64,000 nt of DNA from JBLMYQ01 sp050258375. Its GTDB lineage: Bacteria; Bacillota; Clostridia; Acetivibrionales; UBA4821. The position numbers were made by a program, and so were the translations under genes. This document shows, piece after piece, positions 51,911-61,143 of the stretch. The stretch lies in the NCBI GenBank assembly GCA_050258375.1, contig JBLMYQ010000034.1, forward strand, positions 1 to 64,000. The letters are read 5' to 3'. The notes under the pieces were generated by a model. It was given only the letters and a program-made list of their open reading frames with translations, was not told the DNA's origin and did not search any database. Each line of letters opens with the position of its first letter. Positions within the stretch are counted from its first letter, which is position 1.

Positions 51911-52108
51911 TTAATAACCTTTTTCAATTATTATGCTGTGAGCTTCTGATACTTCTGCCTCCGGAACCAGAATCTCAAAATAATTGTCTTCGTTCTCATT
52001 ATTTTTGCTAATAGGTCTGATTTTAACCAATAACCCTTCTTTTAAAAGAATTTCTTGAAGTCTTGCAGCAACATCTTTGCTTTGTGCTATATAAACAACA
52101 GTCCACAT
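51911..52108 (-). CDS. Small DUF2007-like protein (65 aa)
   Basis: The start at ATG 52108 (TTGGAGGG 6-7 bases ahead) gives MWTVVYIAQSKDVAARLQ, then LLKEGLLVKIRPI and YFEILVPEAEVSEAHSIII. The beta-alpha-beta-beta-alpha pattern is like DUF2007/ACT-like putative signal-transducing proteins. Function unknown. It precedes pyk in the same direction and is likely co-transcribed; a regulatory link to glycolysis is speculative. Confidence 0.75.
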   Translation of the reverse strand: MWTVVYIAQSKDVAARLQEILLKEGLLVKIRPISKNNENEDNYFEILVPEAEVSEAHSIIIEKGY

Positions 52109-52119
52109 ATATATTCCCT

Positions 52120-52200
52120 CCAAGCCACGGCTATTGGCTATCAACCTTTGGCTTTTGGATTTTTGAGTTTTAAGCTTGAGCCATTAGCTAAGCTGCTAAC
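52120..52200. repeat. Word-like repeat patch upstream of the DUF2007-like gene
   Basis: Imperfect repeats of GGCTATTGGCTAT, TTTGGCTTTTGGATTTT and GAGCCATTAGCTAAGCTGCTAA fill about 80 bases between dnaE and the small gene. No ORF or simple hairpin explains them. Confidence 0.5.
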
Positions 52201-52278
52201 CTGAATTTATAATATATTATATAAATCTAAAAATCAACATTTTTTTCTTGCTGTAAATGACCTTACACCTTTAAATTG

Positions 52279-55200
52279 TCAGCTCATAATCATTTTTACG
52301 CATTCATTTCCAAGAATATTCTGGAGCTCTTTAATTAATTCCTGGTTTGGAGAAATCCACATTTCCTTACCGGCAGCCTTAGTTACTCCTTCTTCCTCAA
52401 AGAAAATATATACCGGTGTCAATCCATTAAAATACTTTAATAAAGCATAGACTGTATCTAAACTTTTACTATTCAAACCTTTACAAGCCTTTAGATATAA
52501 TTTTTTGGATTTTGTTTTTACCAATGGATTTATTTCCTCACAGATAATCTTGGGCTCTTCTTCCTCTTTTAAGCTTAGTCTTCCTCTTATTGTAATTATA
52601 TTTTCGTTTTCAATAAATTTTGCATACTTTTCCAATACTGTGGGAAATACCAGCACTTCTATGCCACCAAATACATCCTCAACCCTGATAAAAGCCATAA
52701 GATTGTTATTTCTGGTTATCTTTGTCTTTTTATCTGTTATAATCCCTCCAATGGTAATCATCTGTCCATCCTGTAAAGGCGGTTTATAGTTGACAGTTGA
52801 CAGTTGATAGTTAGAACCATCATTACTATGCAAATCATCTTCCGAACCTTGGTTCATATTTAAAATATCTAATATTGTCACTGTAGTATTCTTTTTCAGT
52901 TCCTCCTCATAACCCTCCAAAGGATGCCCACTGATGTATAATCCCAGCATTTCTTTTTCCATTGAAAGTAAAATGTTTTGTGGATAATCTTTTATATCCG
53001 GAAGCACAAACGCAATTCCTGCTGCAGTCTCACCACTATCAAACAAAGAAACCTGCCCCAGTATATTTTTCTTGCGAGTATTCTGTATGCCATCTATTAT
53101 CCTTTCATAACCAGCCATCAGCTGTGCTCTTCCTGTGCCCAATGAATCAAAGGCTCCACACTTTATAAGGCTCTCAACACATCTTTTATTTACCTCTCCA
53201 CCATCTATCCTCTTGCAAAAGTCTACAAAATCAGTAAATACACCCGAACTATCCCTGGTATTAATAATGCTTTGAACTGCTCCTTCTCCAACATTTTTAA
53301 TTGCTGCAAGACCAAACCTGATATTGTTCCCTGAAATAGTAAACCCTATTGAGCTTTCATTAACATCAGGAGGCAGAACCCTTATACCTCTATCTCTGCA
53401 TTCCCTTATATATTGCGTAACCTTATCAACACTCCCAAGAAAGCTGTTTAATAATGCAGCCATAAATTCTATAGGATAATAGACTTTAAGCCACGCAGTC
53501 TGATAAGCTATAACAGCATATGCCGCTGCATGTGATTTGTTAAAAGCATACTTTGCGAATTCCATCATTTCATCAAATATTTGGTTTGCAGAGTTTTCAT
53601 CTATACCATTTCTCAGTGCTCCAGGGACGATGATATCTCCGTTATCTTCACTTATTCCATAAATGAAGTTTTGCCTTTCCTGTTTCATAACCTCGGTTTT
53701 TTTCTTTGACATTGCCCTTCTGACCAAGTCAGACCTACCTAGTGAATAACCTGCCAAATCTCTAACAATTTGCATTACCTGTTCCTGATAAACCATACAC
53801 CCGTACGTTACATTAAGAATTGATTCAAGGCTTTGATGCGTATATTCAATAGCATTAGGATTGTTCTTATTACGAATATACCTTGGAATCTGATCCATTG
53901 GACCTGGTCTATACAGCGATATGCCAGCAATTATATCCTCAAGAGATGCAGGCTTTAGCTCTTTCATAAACTGCTTCATGCCTGCACTTTCCAGCTGAAA
54001 TATACCTTCGGTTTTTCCTTCACTAATAATTCTAAAAACATTCGGGTCATCTAAATTTAATGTAGAAATGTTTATATTCAACCCTTTTGTTTTCTTAATA
54101 AAATTTATAGTATCTCTGATAACAGTCAAGGTCCTTAATCCAAGGAAATCCATTTTCAGGAGCCCTAATTCCTCAAGAAGCCCCATAGTAAACTGAGTTG
54201 TTATACTCCCATCTTCATTTTTCTGCAGCGGTACATAATCCACTACAGGCTTATTGGTTATAACAACGCCTGCCGCATGGATTGAAGCATGCCGTGTAAG
54301 ACCCTCCAATGCCTTTGCCGTATCAATAAGCTTTTTGACTTTGGTATCCTCATCATAATTTTTCTTTAGCTCTCCATTGACTTCAAGAGCGCGGCTTATG
54401 GTCATTCCTATTTCCATAGGTATTTGCTTAGCTACAACATCAACTTCTCCATATGACATATTCAGGGCCCTTCCAACGTCCCTTATTGCCGCCCTTGCTG
54501 CCATGGTGCCAAAGGTTATTATTTGAGCAACCCTGTTACTGCCATATTTTCTGACAACATAGTCTATAACCTCCTGCCTTCTTTCAAAGCAAAAGTCAAT
54601 ATCAATATCAGGCATGCTTATTCTCTCAGGATTAAGGAATCTTTCAAATAAAAGACCATATCTAAGAGGGTCTATATCAGTAATTTCAAGGCAGTACGAA
54701 ACTAGGCTTCCCGCTGCCGAGCCCCTTCCGGGTCCAACCATTATTCCGTTATCCTTTGCATATTTGATAAAGTCCCATACAATCAGAAAATAATCTATAT
54801 AACCCATATCACAAATGGTTTTTAGTTCGTATTCAAGCCTTTCTTTTTCTTTGGCTCCGGCTTTATCTCCATATCTTTTTTTCAAGCCCTCAAAGCATAA
54901 TTCTTTTAAACATGTGTAATTATCAATGCCATCTGAAATTTCATAGCTTGGAAGCTTGATTTTCCCGAACTCAATTTCAACGTTACATTTTTCTGAAATT
55001 CTTGCTGAATTCTCAATAGCTCCGGAAATCTCTCCAAACCTTTGCTTCATCTCCTCAGGTGATTTAACATAAAACTCCGCAGCTCCAAATCTCATTCTAT
55101 CTTCATCATCAATATTTTTACCGGTTTGAATACATAAAAGAATTTCATGTATTTCACTATCTTCTTTTCTCAAATAGTGTGCATCATTGGTTGCTACAAG

Positions 55201-55800
55201 AGGAATATCAAGCTCTTTAGAAAGCTTTATAAGGTTTTGATTTACTACTTTCTGGTCTTGAATTCCATTATCCTGAATTTCGAGATAAAAATTCCCATCT
55301 CCAAATATTTTATTAAATCTTAGCGCAAGCTCTTTTGCTCTCTCATAGCTGCCGTTAAGAATTGCCTTGGGTATATCACCTGAAAGACAGGCACTCAAGC
55401 AGATTAACCCTTCAGAATAACGTTCAAGCACTTCCATATCTATTCTTGGTTTGTAATAAAACCCTTCAGTAAATCCACAAGAAACAATCTCCATTAAATT
55501 TTTGTAGCCTTGATTATCCTTTGCCAGAAGAATCAAGTGCCCTTGTGAAGCATCAATGCCTGATTGTTTATCATGCCTTGTTCTGGCAGCAGTATAAACC
55601 TCACAACCAATAATAGGCTTGACTCCTTGCTTAAAACATTCTTTGTAAAAATCAATGACTCCATACATAACTCCATGATCAGTAATGGCAATACTATTCA
55701 TACCCAGTTCCTTTGTCCTTGAAACCAGGTCGTGAATCCTGTTTGCCCCATCTAAAAGGCTGTATTCTGTATGAACGTGAAGATGAACGAAGTCTGACAT
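52279..55800 (-). CDS. dnaE: DNA polymerase III subunit alpha (DnaE)
   Basis: 1173-residue C-family replicative polymerase: PHP domain at the N-terminus (FVHLHVHTEYSLLDGANRI), palm with catalytic aspartates in SMPDIDIDF near residue 395-401, fingers, helix-hairpin-helix region, and an OB-fold domain near 1000-1080 (MITIGGIITDKKTKI). It lacks the N-terminal exonuclease of PolC, so it is the DnaE type. Around residues 996-1008 a short repeat patch is read in frame (see repeat at 52786-52813). GGAGC site before ATG. Confidence 0.96.
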   Translation of the reverse strand: MSDFVHLHVHTEYSLLDGANRIHDLVSRTKELGMNSIAITDHGVMYGVIDFYKECFKQGVKPIIGCEVYTAARTRHDKQSGIDASQGHLILLAKDNQGYKNLMEIVSCGFTEGFYYKPRIDMEVLERYSEGLICLSACLSGDIPKAILNGSYERAKELALRFNKIFGDGNFYLEIQDNGIQDQKVVNQNLIKLSKELDIPLVATNDAHYLRKEDSEIHEILLCIQTGKNIDDEDRMRFGAAEFYVKSPEEMKQRFGEISGAIENSARISEKCNVEIEFGKIKLPSYEISDGIDNYTCLKELCFEGLKKRYGDKAGAKEKERLEYELKTICDMGYIDYFLIVWDFIKYAKDNGIMVGPGRGSAAGSLVSYCLEITDIDPLRYGLLFERFLNPERISMPDIDIDFCFERRQEVIDYVVRKYGSNRVAQIITFGTMAARAAIRDVGRALNMSYGEVDVVAKQIPMEIGMTISRALEVNGELKKNYDEDTKVKKLIDTAKALEGLTRHASIHAAGVVITNKPVVDYVPLQKNEDGSITTQFTMGLLEELGLLKMDFLGLRTLTVIRDTINFIKKTKGLNINISTLNLDDPNVFRIISEGKTEGIFQLESAGMKQFMKELKPASLEDIIAGISLYRPGPMDQIPRYIRNKNNPNAIEYTHQSLESILNVTYGCMVYQEQVMQIVRDLAGYSLGRSDLVRRAMSKKKTEVMKQERQNFIYGISEDNGDIIVPGALRNGIDENSANQIFDEMMEFAKYAFNKSHAAAYAVIAYQTAWLKVYYPIEFMAALLNSFLGSVDKVTQYIRECRDRGIRVLPPDVNESSIGFTISGNNIRFGLAAIKNVGEGAVQSIINTRDSSGVFTDFVDFCKRIDGGEVNKRCVESLIKCGAFDSLGTGRAQLMAGYERIIDGIQNTRKKNILGQVSLFDSGETAAGIAFVLPDIKDYPQNILLSMEKEMLGLYISGHPLEGYEEELKKNTTVTILDILNMNQGSEDDLHSNDGSNYQLSTVNYKPPLQDGQMITIGGIITDKKTKITRNNNLMAFIRVEDVFGGIEVLVFPTVLEKYAKFIENENIITIRGRLSLKEEEEPKIICEEINPLVKTKSKKLYLKACKGLNSKSLDTVYALLKYFNGLTPVYIFFEEEGVTKAAGKEMWISPNQELIKELQNILGNECVKMIMS
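52786..52813 (-). repeat. 7-bp tandem repeat patch inside dnaE
   Basis: AGTTGAC, AGTTGAC, AGTTGAT, AGTTA in direct succession (52788-52813), coding on the minus strand for SNYQLSTVNYKPP in a linker before the OB domain. Such AACTGTCAACT words are usually intergenic; here they lie within a gene without breaking it. Confidence 0.75.
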
Positions 55801-55862
55801 TTACTGCTCCTTGTTTGATTGTTTGAATCATTATACCATATCAGTCAGTCAAGGGTAAGCTC

Positions 55863-56108
55863 TCAACCGTCAATTATTTTGAACATTTCCTTTGCTTCAT
55901 CCTTACGAACATGCTCAATTACATTTAAAACCTCAAACCTGGTTACACTTGCCCCAAATCGCATTTCTATTATATCTCCTACCTTAACTTCTGATGAAGC
56001 CTTTGCAACCTTATCATTCATTTTAACCTTGCCTGCATCACACATTTCGTTTGCAATAGTTCTTCTTTTGATTATTCGCGAAACCTTTAAAAATTTATCC
56101 AACCTCAT
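55863..56108 (-). CDS. rqcP: S4-domain RNA-binding protein RqcP
   Basis: 81-residue S4 protein: MRLDKFLKVSRIIKRRTIANEMCDAGKV-type opening (first 18 residues quoted as MRLDKFLKVSRIIKRRTI) and KASSEVKVGDIIEMRFG. Matches YabO/RqcP, which acts with RqcH in adding C-terminal alanine tails on stalled ribosome products. GGAGTG site. Its place near HU, mazG and the YabM-type flippase matches the Bacillus yabM-mazG-yabO cluster. Confidence 0.9.
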   Translation of the reverse strand: MRLDKFLKVSRIIKRRTIANEMCDAGKVKMNDKVAKASSEVKVGDIIEMRFGASVTRFEVLNVIEHVRKDEAKEMFKIIDG

Positions 56109-56186
56109 AATCTTATATCACTCCAATTTTCATTTTGCATTTATAATCAATCATAACCTCTCGATAACATTATATTACATAAAAAT

Positions 56187-56218
56187 AAAAAAACCAGGAA
56201 TGGATCCCTGATTTTTTT
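56187..56218 (-). terminator. Terminator of the HU gene
   Basis: A7-C-CAGG paired to CCTG-A-T7 with one mismatch; 20 bases after the HU stop. Confidence 0.7.
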
Positions 56219-56237
56219 ATTATATTCTTAGTTTAAC

Positions 56238-56516
56238 TTATTTCTTGCTTACAGCATCCTTCAAAGCTTTTCCTACTTTGAATACAGGAGCTTTAGATGC
56301 AGGAATTGTTATTTCAGCTTTTGTTTGTGGGTTGCGGCCTTTTCTAGCTGCTCTTTCTCTTACTTCAAAGGAACCAAATCCAACTAATTGAATTTTATCA
56401 CCTTTTTTTAGAGCTTCTTCTATACTGTCCATGAAAGCATTCAAAACTTTTTCTGAATCCTTTTTGGACATTTGGCTCTTTTCTGATATTTTGGTTACGA
56501 GATCTGCTTTGTTCAT
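56238..56516 (-). CDS. hup: HU family DNA-binding protein
   Basis: 92-residue nucleoid protein: MNKADLVTKISEKSQMSK, then GDKIQLVGFGSFEVRERAAR and GRNPQTKAEITIPASKAP, the DNA-bending arm with its intercalating Pro. ATG 56516 preferred (AGGAGGT with 7-base spacing); a TTG lies one codon upstream. Monocistronic appearance with own terminator, between mazG and rqcP. Confidence 0.96.
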   Translation of the reverse strand: MNKADLVTKISEKSQMSKKDSEKVLNAFMDSIEEALKKGDKIQLVGFGSFEVRERAARKGRNPQTKAEITIPASKAPVFKVGKALKDAVSKK

Positions 56517-56607
56517 CAACCATACCTCCTAATAAAATTTTACATATAGCTAATTCTATATATTTTTCCAAATTCCTTCTTTCAAACCCTTGATTTTAAT
56601 GATTTTT

Positions 56608-57396
56608 TTAAATTTTTTCTGATTTTGACTGGTTCCAGAGCTCATCCATCTCTTTTAATGTCATTTCTTCCATTTTCTTCCCTTTTTCAGTGACTTTTTT
56701 TTCAATGTATTCAAATCTTTTAATGAACTTTTCAGTCGAGTCAGCAAGTGCAAGCTCAGGATGAACCTCAAGAAAACGTGATACATTTACCACCGCGAAA
56801 AGCAAGTCCCCTATTTCTTCATGTATCTCTTGCTTATTTTTATTATTTCTTGCTGCCTTTACCTCTTCAAGCTCTTCATAGACCTTTTCCACCGCATCAT
56901 CAACATTATCCCAGTCAAAGCCAACCTTGGCGGCCTTATGTTGAACCTTATAACTTCTCATAAGAGACGGAAGGTTTTTTGCTATACTTCTCATCTCATC
57001 AGCGTAAGTACTTATATTTTTTTCATTTCTCTTTATTTTATCCCAGTTTTTTAATACATCATCAGCAGACTTGGCTATATCCTCGCCAAATACATGAGTA
57101 TGCCGTGAATACATTTTTTTGCTTATACCTGTTATTACATCATCTATATCAAAATCACCGTTTTCTTCTGCTATCCTTGCATGAAAAACAATCTGCAGCA
57201 GCAGATCCCCTAACTCTTCACAAATAAGGGTCTTGTCCCTTTTATCAATTGCTTCAAGAACCTCATACGTTTCTTCAATAAGATATTTCTTTAATGACTC
57301 ATGAGTTTGCTCCCTGTCCCAAGGACAGCCATTTTCGCTTCTCAGAATTTTCATTATTTCAACAAGGTCGTAAAAAGTATATTTTTCTTTAATCAT
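56608..57396 (-). CDS. mazG: Nucleoside triphosphate pyrophosphohydrolase MazG
   Basis: 262-residue house-cleaning NTP pyrophosphatase with two MazG domains: the first with CPWDREQTHESLKKYLIEE and EELGDLLLQIVFHA, the second with KVGFDWDNVDDAVEKVYEEL and EEIGDLLFAVVNVSRF. The ExxE...ExxD metal-binding motifs are intact in both. GGGAGAA site. In Bacillus the equivalent (yabN) carries an extra N-terminal methylase-like domain, absent here. Confidence 0.95.
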   Translation of the reverse strand: MIKEKYTFYDLVEIMKILRSENGCPWDREQTHESLKKYLIEETYEVLEAIDKRDKTLICEELGDLLLQIVFHARIAEENGDFDIDDVITGISKKMYSRHTHVFGEDIAKSADDVLKNWDKIKRNEKNISTYADEMRSIAKNLPSLMRSYKVQHKAAKVGFDWDNVDDAVEKVYEELEEVKAARNNKNKQEIHEEIGDLLFAVVNVSRFLEVHPELALADSTEKFIKRFEYIEKKVTEKGKKMEEMTLKEMDELWNQSKSEKI

Positions 57397-57481
57397 AACG
57401 TTTCTCCCTGTGGTTAATCTTTTTATCTCTGTTTAGAATTATACCAATCAACCTTTTTTATGTAAATCAATATTAAAAATA

Positions 57482-57514
57482 ATTGAGAGAGCAGCTTTTT
57501 TCTACTCTCTCAAT
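57482..57514 (-). terminator. Terminator of the SLH protein gene
   Basis: A 10-bp stem ATTGAGAGAG/CTCTCTCAAT (57482-57491 with 57505-57514), then TATTTTTAAT on the minus strand. Confidence 0.78.
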
Positions 57515-57540
57515 ATCATTTAAAAATCTAATATATTTTT

Positions 57541-59268
57541 TTATTTTACTATTATCTTTCCACTATCATCATTATCCTGACTCGTAATATTATATAAAAG
57601 TTGTGCCGCCTCTGCTCTTGTAAGCGTTCCTTTTGGATTGAAGATTCCATCTGCACTTCCTTTTACTATTTCATTTTCATATGCAATCAATACATACTTC
57701 TTCAAATCAACTGTAATCTTGTTTGCATCCTTAAATAGTGAATTAAGTTTTGATATATCAACAGTTTGATTTTCAAGATTTTGTGCTTTTACAAGTGCAT
57801 ATGCCATATCTTCTCTTACAGCATTATTTCTTCCTTTGAAGTACAGTCCATCAGCTTTCTGATAACCAGTTAGATAATTCTTTGCAGATTCTACATATTT
57901 ATATGCCCAACTACTATTGTTAACATCTTTAAAAGTTGCCTTCTCTGGATTAACAACCGGAAGATTTAGCGCTCGCACCATCATTGTTGCAAATTCTTCA
58001 CGTGTTACTCTATCATTTGGTCTGAATGTTCCGTCAGAATAACCATTTAATATGCCTAGCTTAGCCATTTCCTCAACTGCCTGATATGCCCAGTGATTTG
58101 TTGGCAAGTCTGAAAACTGAGGCTTAGTAATAACATTCACTTCAGAATTTTTAGTTGTAAAACTAAAAGTATAATCTTCATTTTTGTTACCATCTGCATC
58201 AATTAAACTCTCCCCAAAAATTATAACTGTATAAATTTTTCCGTTTTTAAGCTGATTTTCTGGCTTTATATACAATACTCCATCTCTTATTTCTGTATTT
58301 CCTAAATTGCCCTCTTTATCTGCAGTCAGGAAATCCACAGTTAGATTACTAATTATTGACTTTATAGGTTTTGAAAACCTTACTATTATTTCTGGATTTA
58401 CACTTACATTTATATCCCCATCTTTAATATTTGTACTCACTACTTTAAAATCTGTTGCACCATTCTCCTCTACAGTTGTGAAGCTTAAAGAGTATTCTTT
58501 ATTCTTGTTACCATCTGTATCTGTAAATGTATCTTTATAAATTGTAAATACATATTTTCTCCCGTTTTCAAGCTTACTCATTGGCTTTATAGATACATTT
58601 CCGTTTATTATTTCTGCTGTCCCCACATAGCCATTACCGTCTTTATTTTCAATCGTAAATGTAGTAACTATATCATCATTCATAGTCTTTATAGGTTTTG
58701 AGAACTTTATTATTACTTCCGGGTTTACACTTATATTTATATCCCCATCTTTAATACTCGTACTTACTACTTCAAGGGACTCAGGCACATAAGTTTCTCC
58801 TATTGTAAAGCTAAAAGAGTAAGCATCATTTTTGTTTCCATCTGCATCCACAAAATAGCCTTCATTAATGTAAACAGTATATTTACCCGTCTTAATCGGA
58901 TTATCATTAGGCGTTAATTCCATGCTATTACCACTTACATCTTTAAGCTTAGCATAAAAAAAAGGTATATCGTTTTCAAAATTCCCAGGAGCAGGATAAA
59001 AATCGACTTTATTCCCATCTGCATCTTTGACGCTTATTGCATCTACTGCACCATCACTCTTAATATATTTCACTGGTTCTGAAAAACCTAGTAATATATG
59101 AGGCCAACCTGCATACTTAGGCAATTCTTTTATTATCGCTCCATTTTCTGGATTTGTGCTTACTACCTTGGGACCTACAGCCCCTTCTGCCATTACAGGT
59201 AAAGATACAAAAGTAGCCATAAAACAAATTGTTGCTATTGCAATAATCAAGCTAAAAATTCTTTTCAT
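57541..59268 (-). CDS. SLH-domain surface protein with Ig-like (Big_5-type) repeats
   Basis: 575 residues: signal peptide (1-27, SLIIAIATICFMATFVSLPVMAEG), three Ig-like domains of about 100 residues each opening with VVSTNPENG or VVSTSIKDGDINISVNP (30-130, 160-265, 275-370), then three SLH domains (about 385-555) starting FSDLPTNHWAY and FKDVNNSSWAY. The third SLH is weaker (FKDANKITVDLKKYV). SLH domains bind pyruvylated wall polymers. The second and third Ig-like domains are close copies also at DNA level. AGGAGGA site. Probably a wall-anchored structural protein of unknown ligand. Confidence 0.88.
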   Translation of the reverse strand: MKRIFSLIIAIATICFMATFVSLPVMAEGAVGPKVVSTNPENGAIIKELPKYAGWPHILLGFSEPVKYIKSDGAVDAISVKDADGNKVDFYPAPGNFENDIPFFYAKLKDVSGNSMELTPNDNPIKTGKYTVYINEGYFVDADGNKNDAYSFSFTIGETYVPESLEVVSTSIKDGDINISVNPEVIIKFSKPIKTMNDDIVTTFTIENKDGNGYVGTAEIINGNVSIKPMSKLENGRKYVFTIYKDTFTDTDGNKNKEYSLSFTTVEENGATDFKVVSTNIKDGDINVSVNPEIIVRFSKPIKSIISNLTVDFLTADKEGNLGNTEIRDGVLYIKPENQLKNGKIYTVIIFGESLIDADGNKNEDYTFSFTTKNSEVNVITKPQFSDLPTNHWAYQAVEEMAKLGILNGYSDGTFRPNDRVTREEFATMMVRALNLPVVNPEKATFKDVNNSSWAYKYVESAKNYLTGYQKADGLYFKGRNNAVREDMAYALVKAQNLENQTVDISKLNSLFKDANKITVDLKKYVLIAYENEIVKGSADGIFNPKGTLTRAEAAQLLYNITSQDNDDSGKIIVK

Positions 59269-59302
59269 GACAAAACTCCTCCTATTTCCTTAATAAAAAA
59301 CA

Positions 59303-59329
59303 AACGAGCATATTAAAATTATACTCGTT
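59303..59329 (-). terminator. Terminator of the flippase gene
   Basis: AACGAG/CTCGTT stem with a short inner extension, then TGTTTTTTATT on the minus strand, 45 bases beyond the stop. Confidence 0.6.
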
Positions 59330-59374
59330 CACTTATTATTTGGCAATAAGTTCTATTTTCCCCTTGATCTTTTC

Positions 59375-60985
59375 TTATATAAGCCTGTGCTTATTTAAAA
59401 AGCCATACATTTTATCGCCATAAGGAAGCATTTTATAATCCTCTTTATCCAAAGCCTTTACAGCAATCAAGAGAAGTATATAAACCACCGCTGCTACTCC
59501 AATGGAAGCAATAGTAGACAACGCTGCTGAATGAACATACAAGCTAATACCTTTGAATGTATAAAACGCAGCTAATCCCATGCCAACCGAGGCTATTACA
59601 GGTTTTAAAATATAATCTGCAAATCCCAGCTTTATTTTTATTTTTCTCAACAGTGCAATAATACTTATTGAAGCAGCAATAAAGTAGCACACAATGGAAC
59701 TAATGGCTGCCCCCTTTATACCAAACTGCGGCATCGGTATCAGAATATAATTGAGGCACAGCTTAACCAAGGCTCCAATCATTAGAGCACTAGCCGGAAC
59801 AATAACCCTCCCTAGCCCCTGCAGTGCTCCCGAAAGAGTTTGGGAAAGTGCGATAAATATTACTGATAAAGCACTTAGTGCAACTAAATATCCTCCCTGT
59901 GGAGCATTCGGGAATAATGTCAGAACAATTGGATCTGCAAGTACAAATAATCCTATTGAAGATGGAAGCCCAATAAGTATAGTTGCTTTTAGTGAAAAAG
60001 CAATTCTATTGGCAGCAGTTTTGGTATCCTTAAGAGCCATTGAGCTTGCAACCGCTGGAACCAGTGCTGTTGCAAATGCGATATTCAGGGCAAGAGGGAA
60101 GTTTACAAGTACATCTCCCTTACCAGTAAGTATCCCATAAAGCGCCTTTGCCGTTTTAGCGTCAACTCCACTCTGCTGAAGTCTATTGATTACTGTGGCT
60201 AAATCTACAATTCCAGCAATCGTAAGAATTATAGAACCCATTGAAATTGGGATTGCAAGCTTAATAAGCCTTTTAACAATATCTTTAGATGAATCCTTCT
60301 TTCTTATGATTTCCTGATTTCTAATTCCCTCCCAGAGGTCTTTTTTCCTCCTGTTGTAGTAAACCCATAAGTATATGGCACTTGCAATCGTCCCTATTGT
60401 TGTTCCAAGTGTTGCTCCAGCTGCCATAATTCTGGTATTCTGCCCCATCACCATAAACATATAAACAAAAAGTATCGTGAATACTGCCTTGGCAAGCTGA
60501 TCAATAACCTGTGAGCTTCCCTGAGCCTTCATATCATAAAGCCCCTGAAAATACCCTCTGAATACTGCCGCAACCGCCACGAACAATACTGATGGCGCAA
60601 GAACATACATCACAAGGTCAGCTTCCGGATTACCAATCAAAACAGCAACAGATTTTGCTGTCAGCAATAACAGGAGGGTTCCTGCAAGACCAATACCCGA
60701 AAACAAATAAAACCCAACCTTAAACATCCTATGTGCACCCTTAAAGTCTCCAATAGCTGCCTTTTCAGATACAAGCTTTGCAAGTGCTGCAGGAATACCA
60801 GTTGTTGAAATAGCCAGCAAGACAAGGTAAACCTTGTATCCTGTGCTGTAAAGACTGTTTCCTGCATCTCCAAATCCGTTAATGTTTGTAATGATTACTC
60901 TATAAAGAAAGCCAAGTATTTTTATAATTATTTGGGATATAAGCATTATCAGTACTCCGCCTATAAATGTCTGCTTCTTAGTCAC
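59375..60985 (-). CDS. SpoVB/YabM-type polysaccharide flippase (MOP superfamily)
   Basis: 536 residues, about 14 hydrophobic helices, opening with TFIGGVLIMLISQIIIKILG and LLAISTTGIPAALAKLVSEK, characteristic of the PST/SpoVB/MurJ-like group that flips lipid-linked glycans or lipid II. Gene neighbourhood (spoVT, this gene, mazG, rqcP) is that of Bacillus yabM, favouring YabM over SpoVB. GGAG site 7-8 bases before ATG. Confidence 0.87.
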   Translation of the reverse strand: MTKKQTFIGGVLIMLISQIIIKILGFLYRVIITNINGFGDAGNSLYSTGYKVYLVLLAISTTGIPAALAKLVSEKAAIGDFKGAHRMFKVGFYLFSGIGLAGTLLLLLTAKSVAVLIGNPEADLVMYVLAPSVLFVAVAAVFRGYFQGLYDMKAQGSSQVIDQLAKAVFTILFVYMFMVMGQNTRIMAAGATLGTTIGTIASAIYLWVYYNRRKKDLWEGIRNQEIIRKKDSSKDIVKRLIKLAIPISMGSIILTIAGIVDLATVINRLQQSGVDAKTAKALYGILTGKGDVLVNFPLALNIAFATALVPAVASSMALKDTKTAANRIAFSLKATILIGLPSSIGLFVLADPIVLTLFPNAPQGGYLVALSALSVIFIALSQTLSGALQGLGRVIVPASALMIGALVKLCLNYILIPMPQFGIKGAAISSIVCYFIAASISIIALLRKIKIKLGFADYILKPVIASVGMGLAAFYTFKGISLYVHSAALSTIASIGVAAVVYILLLIAVKALDKEDYKMLPYGDKMYGFLNKHRLI

Positions 60986-61143
60986 GAAAAATCTCCTTTA
61001 GTTTATTAATCTACATATTCCCAACATTACATTTTATTATAACAACAATAAATTTATAATGTCCATATAAAAAAAGATGATTTTATGCTATAGTTATAAT
61101 ACCTAAAAAATCTTAAAGGTTATCATCGGAGGGAAGCAGTTCA

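Noticed and set aside
57541..59268. Cellulosomal or dockerin/cohesin protein
   Set aside because: Only Ig-like and SLH domains are visible; no dockerin calcium-loop pair or cohesin pattern.
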